64,000 bases of DNA. Origin: Panax quinquefolius (taxonomy: Eukaryota > Streptophyta > Magnoliopsida > Apiales > Araliaceae). The notes beneath the pieces were generated by a model. That model ran no database searches and was not told the origin of the DNA. It saw only the letters and a program-made list of their open reading frames with translations. The translations under genes were made by a program, and so were the position numbers. The stretch covers positions 77,382,471 to 77,446,470 of the forward strand of contig CM035153.1 of the NCBI GenBank assembly GCA_020205615.1, given 5' to 3'. This document shows positions 23,949-36,129 of the stretch, one piece after another; position 1 is the stretch's first letter, and each line of letters starts with the position of its first letter.

Positions 23949-24543
23949 ATTCCCAAAAAAGAGGGGGATTTTCGATAAAGATTTCTCCCTATTGGTGTGC
24001 AATTAGGTGACCAAACCCCTTTCCTCAATTGAATTTTCTAGACATTGTCGATAATGCAAATAATAATATGAATAACTTGTCATCTCAATTATTAATTTAA
24101 TAATATAAAATATGGTAATAATTGAATCACATAATGTGAGATATTATGCAGCAATTATTGTATCAATAATTAAGTATAACTCAGTAACTTCTCACGTAAG
24201 CATCAATAATCAATACCATGTGCTACTATGCAACCACACTCATTACTGTACCTATATCACTGGGTATTTCAACAGTTAACGACAAAACTTTCGAGGTTAT
24301 TATTATAAAAGATATTTCTGTCATTTTCTAACTCCAACAATAATTTCGTTGTGGGGTCCACCTATGGTTGTGTCGTCGTACGAATATTTCTTGTTAAAAC
24401 GAATATTTTATAACAACTTTCTTACTTTTCAAAATTTATAAATATTACCCCCAACTATAAAATTATATCAAATCCACACCATAACATTCAAAAATATATT
24501 TTGAGAAAAATTAATCTTTATTCATGAAAGTTAGGGTCTTACA
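23949..24543 (-). repeat. 3' LTR of element G, first 595 bases only
   Basis: On the minus strand it starts TGTAAGACCC and matches the first part of the H LTR, including the GTCACCTAATTG block, up to TTTGGGAAT, where it meets the end of the F LTR. The rest should lie left of the window. Confidence 0.85.
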
Positions 24544-24556
24544 ACCTCCCATTCTT
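24544..24556 (-). other. Polypurine tract of element G
   Basis: Minus strand AGAATGGGAGGT precedes the LTR start; the matching tract in H is AGAAGGGGAGGT. Confidence 0.7.
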
Positions 24557-26087
24557 ATAAAATGTTATCCTCAAAATTGGGGTACGTACTTGGTATGTCG
24601 AAGAGGTGAGGATACCTTGATTTCATTTTAGATTCTAACTCTCAGGTCATTTCCTCAACATTTTGGTTTCTCCACAAAACTTTGACCTGAGGTACAACCT
24701 TGGAGCGTAGAATATGTTCATTCTTATCCAAGATTTTAACATATACATCTACATACGTTAAATCTTCCACTATCTTGTCTGGTTCTAAATCAATAATGTG
24801 GTTCGGGTCTTCCACATATTTACGTAACATAGATATGTGAAAAATGTTATGAACACGAGACATACTTGGCGGTAAGGCGAGTCTATAAGCCACAGTTCCT
24901 ACTCGATTGAGGATTTTGAATGGGTTAATGAATAATGGATTGAGCTTTCCTCTCTTTCCAAATCTCATAACTCCTTTCATGGAGCAACCCGTAACAACAC
25001 ATGATCCCAAACATTGAATTCCATAACCTTTTGATGCAGATAAACATAACTCTTTTGTCGATCTTGTGAGGTTTTTATACGTTACTCGATCATTTGAATG
25101 TTTTCTGTTGTCATGCGTACCAATTCCGGTCCCAATAACGTTTCTTCATCCACCACATCCCAGCATATTGGAGAACAACACTTGCATCTATACAACGCCT
25201 CAAATGGAGCCATGCCAATACTTACTTAATAAATGTTGTTGTAGGAGAATTCCACCAATGATAAGAACTTGTCCCAACTTCCTTTGAAGTCAAGGACATA
25301 AAGTCTTACTAGATCTTCAAGAGTTTGAATAGTCCTCTCCGACTGCCCATCCGTTTGAAGATGGTATGCCGAACTGAATCATAAATTCATGCCCATAGCT
25401 TTTTCCAAACTAACCCAAAATCGTGAAGTGAATCTTTGGTCTCGATCAAAAAACTATGGATACTGGCATACCATGCAGTCTTATAATCTCATTTATGTAT
25501 ATATGAACAAGATGTTCAAGTGAATAAGTTTCTCATATAGGTAAGAAATGAGCAGATTTGATCAATCTATCGACAATGACCCAAATTGCATCTATGCCTT
25601 GAAAAACCTTGGGAAAACTAATAACAAAATCCATGGTAATGCGCTCCCACTTCCATTCTAGAATTTTAAGTGGTTGCAAAGGATCTTTTGGCACTTGATG
25701 CTTCGTCATGACTCGTTGAAAAGTTAGACACCTTGAGATAAACTCCATGATCTCTCTCTTCATATTTCTTCACCAAAGTGTATGTCAAAGATTATGATAC
25801 ATTTTGGTACTCCCAAGATGGATTGCAAACGGTGTGTTATGCGCCTCCATCATGAATTTATACTTTAAATCAGGGTCGTTAGGAACACAAAGTCTAGAGT
25901 TGACTCGATGTATTCCTTTTTCATCAATTCTTGCTTCCAGAATAGCACCTTCTTGCACTTTCTTCTTCATACGCATCAGCTCCAGGTCCATAGCTTGAGC
26001 CGCTTTAACTTTATCGATTAAAGTTGGTTCTACTCGTATATTTGCCATCATCACGTCGGTCCCTAGAGTCTTTATCTCTATCTCCAT
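24555..26087 (-). pseudogene. Element G integrase and chromodomain-like tail, degraded
   Basis: The zinc-binding part at 25785-26087 has HNTPFAIHLGSTKMYHNL, and its last Cys in CLTFQRV is Phe. The core at 25533-25763 has ITMDFVISFPK and IWVIVDRLIKSAHFLPI. From about 25320 to 25530 the D..E region is frameshifted and carries stops (the second catalytic Asp context SIVSDRDP is broken). The C-terminal part at 24642-25010 has [20 protein letters not shown] and [14 protein letters not shown], then a stop replacing the conserved Trp (TGG to TGA). Pol ends at TAA 24555-24557. Confidence 0.85.
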
Positions 26088-26327
26088 CCTTTATAAGTCA
26101 TACAAAATGGGCCTTTGTGTTGACAATATCGCACTCGTACACGCATATGATCTTCTCCTCAATGCGTCAGCTATCACGTTCGCTTTTCCAAGATGGTATT
26201 GAATGGTATGATCGTAATCTTTCAACAGCTCGAGCCAATGTCGTTGTCGCATGTTGAGTTCCTTTTGGGTGAAGAAATATTTGAGGCTTTTATGATCGGT
26301 ATAGATCTCCACCTTCTCCCCATACAG
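26088..26327 (-). pseudogene. Element G RNase H, distal half (left of the copia insertion)
   Basis: The minus-strand frame has [39 protein letters not shown] and [12 protein letters not shown], the second half of Ty3/gypsy RNase H. It breaks at the copia LTR and continues at 35497 on the other side. Confidence 0.88.
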
Positions 26328-26332
26328 GTAAT
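26328..26332. other. Target-site duplication of element I, left copy
   Basis: GTAAT, identical to 35492-35496 on the other side. Confidence 0.93.
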
Positions 26333-28212
26333 TGAAAGTAGTATGCACACAAGCCAATCATGTTTGATGATAAAGCATATACTTTGTAACAATCTTATTC
26401 ATTTATTAATAAAAAGTATTAATTTATTAAAGGCTTTAATTATCTACATGATGCTGTTTTATAATATGTGATAAACCCATAGTTTTAAGCAATGCTTTTA
26501 GAATAATGATGATGATCATTCTAATGAGATCTAAATTCTAAGAAAGCTTAAAACTAAAATAGTTCCCAATCGTTGGATTACTAAATTGGGGATTAGTGAA
26601 TCCGGATAGATTGGTACATACGTTGCTTGCTCATTGGATGAGGATGATTGATCTCATGATCATTTGTGTGGAGACACTAAAGCAAGTATGTAGGTGCTTA
26701 TTAGAGAATAAGTTCACTGAACGTGGCTCGCTAAGGAATACCTAATGGAGTTTTATTTGCCTGTCAATAGGAATTCCTGTAGTGATAGTAGTACAAATAA
26801 TCCTTGGACTTGAGATCATCATAGCATCTTGTGTATGATTAGTTATACTTTGACTTATTCCTTAAGACCCTTAGGGTATATCAAAGGGTATGCTTGGGTA
26901 TAATAAGTTGTACATGGAGATAATGTATGATCAATAAAGAATCTACCACTTCTAATAAAAGAGAGAAATGTCCTATGTGATTCGATAAATGACAACCCAA
27001 AGTAGTCCTCGGCAAGGCGAAATGAAATTAGAAAGGAGTTTCTAATTTGCATTATTTAGAGTTGTGCATTTAAGAGTCGAAATACATATAATTAAATAAA
27101 ATAAGACTTGTGACAAAGAATTCCATGTCTTATATTTAATTGGGACATCAGTATGGTGGAAGGATTGAATTGTGCGGTAACTATTTACTCAAAGGTTCTT
27201 TAATGATTAATGTTGAAATCTATATTATCCGGAAAGTCGTTTGATCGCTAGGGGGGCTTATCCCTATTGTAGAATAAATATTATTTATTTAAATAAATTA
27301 ATTGTTTAATTTATTTATTTAAATAAGATTAGAATTGTTCTAATTGATTTATTCACAACCTAGGTTTAATATGGAGAACCTAAAGGGTCACACCATAAAA
27401 GGAAGAATAATTATTTAAGAAGTTAATGGCATAATCGTAATAATATGTTATGTATATTTAATTTAATCTATGGTGATAGAATAAATTAAATAGCTTAATA
27501 TTTATTATTTAATATTTTAGAAATATTAAATATAAATTAATAAGAGGAGTCTTATTAATATTATTACAATTATTATTATTTTAATTTCTAAAAGAGTTTA
27601 GGAATTAATTTAATATAAGTACTCTCATTTATTCCTAATAGGATTAGGAGGTTAAATTAATTAAAAGAGTTTAATTAATTATCCCTAATAAGATTAGGGA
27701 GCTTAATTAATTAAAAGAATTTAATTAATTAAATAAACCCAATTCCTTAATTGTTAAGGTGGGTTGCCCACATCTATAAATAAGAGGAGTCTTATTATGG
27801 GTGGGGGGTTGTTGACTTTTTCAACATACGACATAATTCCAATTGTTGGGAGAGTACACCTTTTTTATGAGATAGAAAAACTAGGGTTTAGCCAACCACC
27901 CTTCTTCTTGAATTTTCTTCTTCCTTGGTGGATCACCTCTGAGGCCAAACATTTGGGTGGCTAACGTTGATCAAAGGAAGGAACCAAACCCGGTGGATTC
28001 AAGATTGAACGCGAAAAGGATTTGGAGGTGAACTTGTACTCGAGGAAGCTCGATCTTCAAGGTATGATTTATTCTTTATCTTTTCGTTTAATTAATAATT
28101 GTGCATAAAGGGTGATCCGGGTATATGGTTTGAAATTTTTTAAACTATGATTTTACATGCTTCCGCATTTTTTTGCAATTTGATTGCGTTCAAGAATATT
28201 ACAAACCTAACA
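26333..28212 (+). repeat. 5' LTR of copia element I
   Basis: Starts TGAAAGTAGTATG and ends ACAAACCTAACA; 1880 bases. Compared by eye with the right LTR it differs at only a few tens of positions, mostly short indels. It carries runs of AATTAATTAAAAGAG-type AT-rich repeats upstream of a TATA box. Confidence 0.93.
27775..27782 (+). promoter_or_regulatory. TATA box of copia 5' LTR
   Basis: TATAAATA about 440 bases before the LTR end, conserved at 35052-35059 in the other LTR. Upstream GGGTTGCCCACATC is also conserved. Confidence 0.6.
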
Positions 28213-28213
28213 G

Positions 28214-28225
28214 TGGCATCAGAGC
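28214..28225 (+). other. Primer-binding site of copia element I
   Basis: TGGCATCAGAGC one base after the LTR; tRNA-Met type with one difference from TGGTATCAGAGC. Confidence 0.85.
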
Positions 28226-28505
28226 CAAACCTTTATGCGAATTATTAATTATTTAATTTGATATTATATTGATATGTGTTTAGAACAATTTAATTGGGCA
28301 TAATTTATTTGTATAAAATTTATAAAAAAAAAATAAAAAAAAAAAAATAAAAAAAATGGAGCCGATTTTTTTTTTTCCCGAAAACCGTGAGTTCTTTTTT
28401 TTTTCTTTTGCGCTGAATTTTTTTTTATTAAGGAAGGCTTCGGTTAAGTTTTTGAACTTGCACGGAAATCGAGAAATCATTTCTGCCAATTTTTTTTTGG
28501 AACGG

Positions 28506-28610
28506 TAATATACGGTAATATATATATATATGAAATATATATACGGTTATTATATTGTATATATATATATATAATAGTTATATATATATATATACTATAT
28601 ATATATATAT
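28506..28610. repeat. TA microsatellite
   Basis: Alternating TA tracts with interruptions such as ACGGT. A further TA tract lies at 28719-28742. Confidence 0.9.
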
Positions 28611-28629
28611 TATTCTTAATTATTTTATA

Positions 28630-29245
28630 ATTAAAATAAAATGTTTATTTTAATTTTAAAATAAAAGTTTATTTTAATATTAAAATAAAAAGAGTTTATT
28701 TTAATTTTAAAATTGAATATTATATATATATATATATATATTATTTTAATCTTAAAATAAAAGTGTTTATTTTAATTTTAAAATTAGATTTCATGCTAAC
28801 TAATTAGAGTTGGAATTGGATTCCATGATAACTAATTAGAGTTGAAATTGGATTGCTTAATTTCCTTAAATAAAGGAGTTTATTTAGATATGAAATAGAT
28901 TTCATATTATTCAAAATAAAAGAGTTTATTTGTGAATAGGAAAGAGAATCCTAATTTCCTTAAATAAAAGAGTTTATTTAAATATGAAATAAGATTTCAT
29001 ATTATTCAAAATAAAGAAGTTTATTTGTGAATAGGAAAGAATATCCGTGTTTCCTTTAATAAAAGATTTTTTTTACATGGAATTGAATTCCATAATTAAT
29101 TAAAATAAAGGAGTTTATTTTGATTAAAATTTTGATTAAAATAAAATAGTTTATTTTATTCAAAATTGGATAAATTAAAATAAAATAGTTTTATTTTGAT
29201 TTAAATTTGGATTAAAATAAAGGAGTTTATTTTGATTCAAAAATA
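28630..29245 (+). repeat. Array of AAATAAA-spacer-TTTATTT inverted repeats
   Basis: About thirteen occurrences of an AAATAAA arm, a 2-6 base spacer (often AGAG or GGAG) and a TTTATTT arm, spaced roughly 25-50 bases. ATGAAAT/ATTTCAT inverted pairs lie between some of them. Each could fold into a short hairpin. Confidence 0.8.
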
Positions 29246-29694
29246 GATTTTATACTAACTAAATTTGCCCATTAAATGATATCAATATATATATTAAATG
29301 TTTATTATTCATAAGATGAATGTTATTTATTGATGCATATGGTGATGTGTATGATAATAAATGGGATTGATTATGGACTATCGACCAATGCGATTGGATT
29401 TTATTTTAGTTGGATGCATGAATGTATGGGTTTTATTAAATGGGGTCTCATTACCTCGCCTTCTCTAATTTTTCTAATGTAAATTCTAACTCCTCCTATG
29501 TACTTCCACTTGATTCTTGATCAAGGTTTCTATTTATTTTAAAATAGTTTTGTAATAGGAATAATTAGAATTATTTTGAAAAATTGGAGATCAAGGAGCA
29601 AGGAGCGCCAAGACTACTGCTTTGTAATGGAGCCCGAGTTTAAATGTAATAGTTATATTTAAATATTATTTCTTGCACCCCTGAGGTTTGACCT

Positions 29695-29726
29695 TTTGGT
29701 TCACTTGGTGGCTCTAGTGAACCAAA
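29695..29726 (+). other. Perfect 11-base-pair hairpin in the copia leader
   Basis: TTTGGTTCACT pairs perfectly with AGTGAACCAAA across a 10-base loop. Confidence 0.8.
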
Positions 29727-29991
29727 CTAGAATAAAAGTCCATAATCAATCCGGTAGAATATAGTATTCTATATGTGCATGCTTATACTATATATATTTT
29801 ATATTATGCAAACATGCTTACATGTTAATTAATATATGACGCGTATTTTATATATATATGTGCATACGCTGCTTAAACAAGATGAGACAAATTAATAACA
29901 AACCCCTCAATTTTTATATTAAGTCCTAAGCGTTCAAAGATATTTGGAATATCGAACGTCAGCTTTCTAACATGATAAAATTAATAGAGTA

Positions 29992-30312
29992 TTAAATATT
30001 TAATATGAGTTTGTTGTGTCACCACAAGGCAAGTATTAAGTATTTAAGATGTTAATTTATCACATTTGATGCTTATAAAGAAAATTGAACAATATTGTTT
30101 TGTTGTGTCACCACAAGGATGATATTTTTCTTTTTGAATATATGGAGTGCTAGGTCGGACTTAACTTGGATAATTTTGATTCTGGATGTGTCACCACTGA
30201 TCAAAATAATCTAAGAGGCAAAATAAAAGGAGTTGCATAGTTGATGTAATTGACAAAAGTTGTCTACCTATTTATTTATATATAGTTTGTTGTGTCACCA
30301 CAAGGCTATATA
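29992..30312 (+). repeat. Four hairpins sharing the apical motif TTGTGTCACCACAA
   Basis: The motif is exact at 30014-30027, 30103-30116 and 30290-30303; a variant (GATGTGTCACCACT) is at 30185-30198. Outer stems differ: 15 pairs with two G-U around the first, AATAT/ATATT around the second, ATTTTGAT/ATCAAAAT around the variant, and TATATAG/CTATATA around the last. A conserved tip with different paired stems suggests selected RNA structure. Confidence 0.75.
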
Positions 30313-30540
30313 CATTTGAAATGGGATCCTTATTCTCACTAGCAAATCTTTAATTAGATTTTGCCGAACTATATAAGTGAGGTAATATAGTTTGAAGAAA
30401 ATAGTGGAGATACCAATTTAAAACAAGACCTAAATTATTTTGGTAATTAATAAAAGAATGTATGTTAAAATGTTGTTAATTACAAATTCATTTACGTAAT
30501 TTTATAATGTCTAAAATTACTATCATCTGCAAGCATATTA

Positions 30541-31345
30541 GATGCTAAATTAACCGCAATCAATGAAACGGATTGGTTAAAGAATTTGAGAATAGTTCTC
30601 ATAGTCGAAAAAGCTATCTTATGTCCTTAATACGCCTATCCCTCGCAATGGTTACGCATAATGCCTCGAGGAAGAGATTGCTACTTTTAGAAAGTGGCAA
30701 GATGATGCACAATTGGCTCAATGCATCATGCTCAGTATCCATGAGTAACAAGCTTGCCGTCGACTGAAACTTTGGATACTTCTACTATACTCCCGCACGC
30801 CAAGTAGTTGATGGTGAGGAAAGTAGGACCGATAGATATCAAATATCTAAGGAGCTCTTCCGATCTAGAATGGCCAATGGCACTATAAGATGCATAAAAA
30901 AGTTCTTAACATAATCAATTTGATTGATCAATTAGGACAACTGGTTTTGTCATGGATGGAGAGTTGAGCCAAGATTTGATCTTGCACTCACTCCCGGACT
31001 CCTTTCACAATTGTTGTGAATTTTTCATATGAACAAGCTAGATATCGCCTTTGGTCTTTGATTTGCTTAACATGTTGAAAAATGTTGAGAGTCACTTTCC
31101 AACCAAGAAAGATCAAGTCTTACTAGTAGAGGCCAAAGGATCTTCTAAAAGAAGAACGATTCAAAGAAGGTAAATGAAAAGGCAAAAACAAAGGATAATA
31201 TGAACAAAACCGACACGGATAAAGCAAAGGAGTTTGCTTCCACCGCAATAAGCTTCTGGACATCGAATGAAACTCGCAAGAAGCATCTTGCAGAGGCTAA
31301 CCAAAGAAGCTTAGTGAAGTTTCTTACATAATACGCTTTTTTGTT
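30541..31345 (+). pseudogene. Copia element I gag, degraded
   Basis: Around 30541-30620 a frame reads LTAINETDWLKNLRIVLIVE, which resembles the start of plant copia gag. Later segments (about 31060-31200) include MLKNVESHFPTKKDQVLLVE, the usual approach to the zinc knuckle. The knuckle itself is not visible. The frame changes repeatedly and carries stops. Confidence 0.6.
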
Positions 31346-31479
31346 CATGATTGAAATAAATTTTCTTTAAGTCAAGGTTCTACTTGGGTATTGGATACCG
31401 ACTTTGGTTATCATAAATATAGATTTATGAAGGACCAAGCGTAAGTAGAAAGCTAAACAAATATAAGTAATCCTATGTG

Positions 31480-32440
31480 CGGAAAATGAAGCAAAGGTTG
31501 CCGCATTAGCTATAGAAACTAATAGTTTAAGATCGCTTACGGGCAAATCTATTAAGTCAATAAGTTGTTATTGTATTCCAATTCTTGTTAGAAACATTAT
31601 TTCCGCTTTATTGTTGGACAATAAAATTTTTGGTATTATAATTAAGAACAATTGTTGTTCTATTTATAATAATAATGTTTTGTATAGAATCGAATATTAC
31701 TTAATAAATTTTGTATACTTGACTTACATGAAAATAATTTTGCATATTGAACAAATTAGTATAAGAAAAGGAGATGATCATTCAAAGAGTTGAATGTGTG
31801 TATTTGCTGAAATACAAGTGTGAATTATTTGAAAGGTTCAAAGAATTCAGAAGTGAAACAAATTGGCAAAGTATTAAGATTCTTTGATTAGATCAAGGAA
31901 TAAATACTTTTGCAATAAGTTTCTAGATCATCTCAAATGGTTTTCTCATAATGGACACCTCCTGATACGCAATAATTGATTGATGTATCTGAAAGGAAAA
32001 ATCACACCTATTTGAACATGGTGCGATCCATAATGATTTTACCGACATTCCAGTATACTTCTGGGATAATGTCCTAGAAATGGTTACATATCTACGAAAA
32101 TAGTAACCTCAAAATCCAGCCCCAAGACTCCATAAAAGTTATGGACAGGGAGGATTCCTAATCTTAAGTATGTTAAGATAAGGGGTTGTCCAACTTATGT
32201 GAAAAGGTTTCGAAGGATAAGCTTGGGACAAAATTTGACATGTACAGATTTGTGGGACATCCTAAGTAAGTTTAGGGCATATGTTCTATAATCCTACATA
32301 GCAAAAGGTGTTTATTATGAAACACGCCGCCTTTCTAAGATAAAGGTGTTTATCATTGAAAGGGGCTAGTGGAGGATAATAGATCTTGAAAAGTTCAAGA
32401 ACCACAAAACACTATAAGTCAAATAAGAGGAACCTCAGTA
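31480..32440 (+). pseudogene. Copia element I protease-end and integrase region, degraded
   Basis: Pieces in order: SLRSLTGKSIKSISCYCIP, the segment normally before the integrase zinc region; a stretch matching the integrase C-terminal half, where KTPKLWTGR-like and GCPTYVK motifs are found near 32100-32200; then the segment VYYETRRLSKIKVFI. Catalytic residues of the integrase core are not recognisable, so much of it is deleted. Confidence 0.55.
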
Positions 32441-32589
32441 GATAGACCTATTGTACCACAAATCGAATCAGAATCTGAATAGTACCAAGATACCTAGGAG
32501 GTATGGATTCATCATAGATGATGATGATGAGGTACACATCATAGAAGATGATGATCCAGCTTACATACGATGAGTTAAGAGTTGTAGAC

Positions 32590-33606
32590 ACACTCGGAGA
32601 AATTGATTGAAGCAATATTTTCAAAATGGAACATTCGTTTTGATGAAACAAATCAAAAGAGTTTGATTTTATCAAAAATAAGAATGAACCTAGTGTGTAC
32701 AAAAGGGTCAGTGGGAGCATCGTGACATTCCTAGTACTATATGTTGATAAACTACGGATAAGGAATGACATACCAATGCTACAATCAAGAAAGATAAAGT
32801 TGTCTAAACATTCCTCCATGAATGATTTGGAAGAGTATCTTAATTGGGGATATAAATCTATATAGATAGATTTAAGAGGATGCTCGACTTAACCCAAGGA
32901 ACGATATTCATTTGATGCTAAATTCGTTTAGCATGGCAAACTCCAAGAGATGTCTCATGTCGATGAGCTATGGAGTGTATCTCTTAATAGTCCCCACGAC
33001 TCTTGAAAGAGAGAGTCGCATGAGTGACTATCATGTATGCAATGAAATATACGAGACCGATGTTGATCACCATATTCGGAGAAGTTCACTATGAGTCGCT
33101 GAAAAACATCTTAAAGTGCTTAACCCAAGACTAAGGATGTGATCATATTCATGGTGGGTCTAAATTAAAACTAGAGGGCTTAAGACTCAAGTTTTTCGAG
33201 ATGCACCAAGATGACGTAAAATCCACTTTAAGGTAAAGCGTTATCTTGAACAAAGTGGTGCGATGAATTGAAAGGTTCCAAACAACAGAAAGAGTTCTTT
33301 GGTTTAGTGATAAAGACAAAGTATATAGCTATAAATGAAGTCGCAAGTTGATTGTTTTGATTAAAAGTTCATTACGTAACTAGGAATAGTTCCTAAGTCT
33401 CATCTTGGATCTAAACATGTGTTGTGGCACTTTCATTTGATTATTAGAATCATTGAAAGATGGGAAATCACTATAGAGATAGTGGACTCTCATGAACAAC
33501 ATTACATATCCATTAACTAAAGCTTATCCAACAAACAGGATAATCGCCACTTAGAGAAGAAGAGTATAAGATACCATGATGATTGGCTTTAGTGCAAGTG
33601 GGAGAT
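32590..33606 (+). pseudogene. Copia element I reverse transcriptase and RNase H, degraded
   Basis: Around 32600-32800, frames give WNIRFDET, VYKRVSGSIVTFLVLYVD and NDIPMLQS, the palm segment of copia RT. The usual YVDD is broken after YVD. From 32880 the thumb/connection segment SMANSKRCLMSMSYGVYL follows, and 33120-33340 carries RNase H remnants with stops. The end reads up to the purine tract, as in intact copia elements. Confidence 0.75.
33595..33606 (+). other. Polypurine tract of copia element I
   Basis: CAAGTGGGAGAT directly before the right LTR. Confidence 0.8.
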
Positions 33607-35491
33607 TGAAAGTAGTATGCACACAAGCCAATCATGTTTGATGATAAAGCATATACTTTGTAACAATCTTATTCATTTATTAATAAAAAGTATTAATTTA
33701 TTAAAGGCTTTAATTATCTACATGATGTCGTGTTTATAATATGTGATAAACCCATAGTTTTAAGCAATGCTTTTAGAATAATGATGATGATCATTCTAAT
33801 GAGATCTAAATTCTTAGAAAGCTTAAAACTAAAATAGTTCCCAATCGTTGGATTACTAAATTGGGGATTAGTGAATCCGGATAGATTGGTACATACGTTG
33901 CTTGCTTTCATTGGATGAGGATGATTGATCTCATGATCATTTGTGTGGAGACACTAAAGCAAGTATGTAGGTGCTTATTAGAGAATAAGTTCACTGAACG
34001 TGGCTCGCTAAGGAATACCTAATGGAGTTTTATTTGCCTGTCAATAGGAATTCCTGTAGTGATAGTAGTACAAATAATCCTTGGACTTGAGATCATCATA
34101 GCATCTTGTGTATGATGAGTTATACTTTGACTTATTCCTTAAGACCCTTAGGGTATATCAAAGGGTATGCTTGGGTATAATAAGTTGTACATGGAGATAA
34201 TGTATGATCAATAAAGAATCTACCACTTCTAATAAAAGAAGAGAAATGTCCTATGTGATTCGATAAATGACAACCCAAAGAGTCCTCGGCGTTAAGCGTA
34301 ATGAAATTAGAAAGGAGTTTCTAATTTGCATTATTTGAGTCAATGTGCATTTAAGAGTCGAAATACATATAATTAAATAAAATAAGACTTGACAAGAATT
34401 CCATGTCTTATATTTAATTGGGACATTGTATGGTGGAAGGATTGAATTGTCTTTAAGAACTATTTACTCAAAGGTTCTTTAATGATTAATGTTGAAATCT
34501 ATATTATCCGGAAAGTCGTTGATCGCTAGGGAGAACTTATCCCTATTGTAGAATAAATATTATTTATTTAAATAAATTAATTGTTTAATTTATTTATTTA
34601 AATAAGATTAGAATTGTTCTAATTGATTTATTCACAACCGGTTTAATATGGAGAACCTAAAGGGTCACACCATAAAAGGAAGAATAATTATTTAAGAAGT
34701 TAATGGCATAATCGTAATAATATGTTATGTATATTTAATTTAATCTATGGTGATAGAATAAATTAAATAGCTTAATATTTATTATTTAATATTTTAGAAA
34801 TATTAAATATAAATTAATAAGAGGAGTCTTATTAATATTATTACAATTATTATTATTTTAATTTCTAAAAGAGTTTAGGAATTAATTTAATATAAGTACT
34901 CTCATTTATTCCTAATAGGATTAGGAGGTTAAATTAATTAAAAGAGTTTAATTAATTATCCCTAATAAGATTAGGGAGCTTAATTAATTAAAAGAATTTA
35001 ATTAATTAAATAAACCCAATTCCTTAATTGTTAAGGTGGGTTGCCCACATCTATAAATAAGAGGAGTCTTATTATGGGTGGGGGGTTGTTGACTTTTTCA
35101 ACATACGATATAATTCCAATTATTGGAAGAGTACACCTTTTCTATAGAGATAGAAAAACTAGGGTTTAGCCAACCACCTTTCTTCTTGAATTTTCTTCTT
35201 CCTTGGTGGATCACCTCTAGAGGCCAAACATTTGGGTGGCTAACGTTGATCAAAGGAAGGAACCAAACCCGGTGGATTCAAGATTGAACGCGAAAGGATT
35301 TGGAGGTGAACTTGTACCTGAGGAAGCTCGATCTTCAAGGGTATGATTTATTCTTTATCTTTTCGTTTAATTAATAATTGTGCATAAAGGGTGATCCGGG
35401 TATATGGTTTGAAATTTTTTAAACTATGATTTTACACGCTTCCGCATTTTTTTGCAATTTGATTGCGTTCAAGAATATTACAAACCTAACA
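33607..35491 (+). repeat. 3' LTR of copia element I
   Basis: 1885 bases, starting TGAAAGTAGTATG and ending ACCTAACA; near-identical to the left LTR with a conserved TATA box at 35052-35059. The target duplication GTAAT follows. Confidence 0.93.
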
Positions 35492-35496
35492 GTAAT

Positions 35497-36129
35497 GCCT
35501 CCAAATTTAAAGTGTGAAAAAGACTACTGCCAACTCTAAATCATGAGTAGGATAATCCTCTCATATTCTTTTAGTTGTCGTGAGGCATATGCTATGACTT
35601 TCCCATGTTGCATGAGAACACATCCTAATCCTCTGCCTGATGAATCACTGTAGATGACAAATCCCTCCGAACCAGATGGTATTGTCAAAACATGTGCTAA
35701 AATGAGTCTCCTCTTGAGTTCTTGAAAACTCTTCTCATATTCCTCGCTCTAACCGAATTTTGTATATTTTCGAGTCAGCTGAGTTAATGGAGTAGTGATT
35801 CGAGAAAATCCTTCTACGAATCTCCGATAATAAACAGCTAAGCCCAGAAAGTTACGTACTTTGGTCACTGACTTAGGTTGCTCCTAGCTTTGTATTGCAT
35901 TAATCTTTGCTGGGTTAACAGATATTCCGTGATTTGATATCACGTGCCCAAGGAATGCTACTTTCTCAAGCCAGAGCTCACATTTCTTTAACTTGGAATA
36001 TAACTTGTTCTCACGAAGCTTTTAGAGTATCAGCCTCAAGTGTTGCTCATGATTTTCACGGTTGTTGGAGTATATAAGAATATCATCAATAAAGACAACC
36101 ACAAAATGATCCAAATATTCCTTGAATAC
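35497..36129 (-). pseudogene. Element G RT end and RNase H, proximal half
   Basis: On the minus strand, after a stop following DMMN, the frame continues with the catalytic box [11 protein letters not shown], then FLGHVISNHGIS, FSRITTPLTQLTRK, and the RNase H start [20 protein letters not shown]. Several stops occur (for example in AIQS-stop-EQPKS). It is cut at the copia target site. Confidence 0.85.

Larger units (their letters stand above)
28226..30540 (+). other. Long structured leader of copia element I
   Basis: About 2.3 kb between the primer site and the first gag-like sequence. It contains TA microsatellites, an array of AAATAAA..TTTATTT inverted repeats (28630-29245), a perfect 11-base-pair hairpin (29695-29726) and four related hairpins (29992-30312). 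No open frame of note. This is much longer than the short leader common in copia elements. Confidence 0.7.
26333..35491 (+). mobile_element. Element I: complete Ty1/copia retrotransposon inserted in G
   Basis: Two near-identical LTRs (26333-28212 and 33607-35491) flank a primer site, a 2.3 kb structured leader, and decayed gag, integrase, RT and RNase H, with a purine tract before the right LTR. The 5-base target duplication GTAAT is exact (26328-26332 and 35492-35496), and removing the element rejoins the RNase H frame of G. RT remnants lie downstream of integrase remnants, as in Ty1/copia. The interior is full of stops while the LTRs agree closely. Confidence 0.93.

Noticed and set aside
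26193..26471. ORF crossing into the copia LTR from G
   Set aside because: Antisense to G RNase H and spanning an insertion junction.
28280..28489. Lys/Phe-rich minus-strand ORF in the copia leader
   Set aside because: It is a product of poly-A and poly-T runs.
32448..32819. 123-codon minus-strand ORF in copia element I
   Set aside because: It is antisense to recognisable reverse transcriptase remnants on the plus strand.
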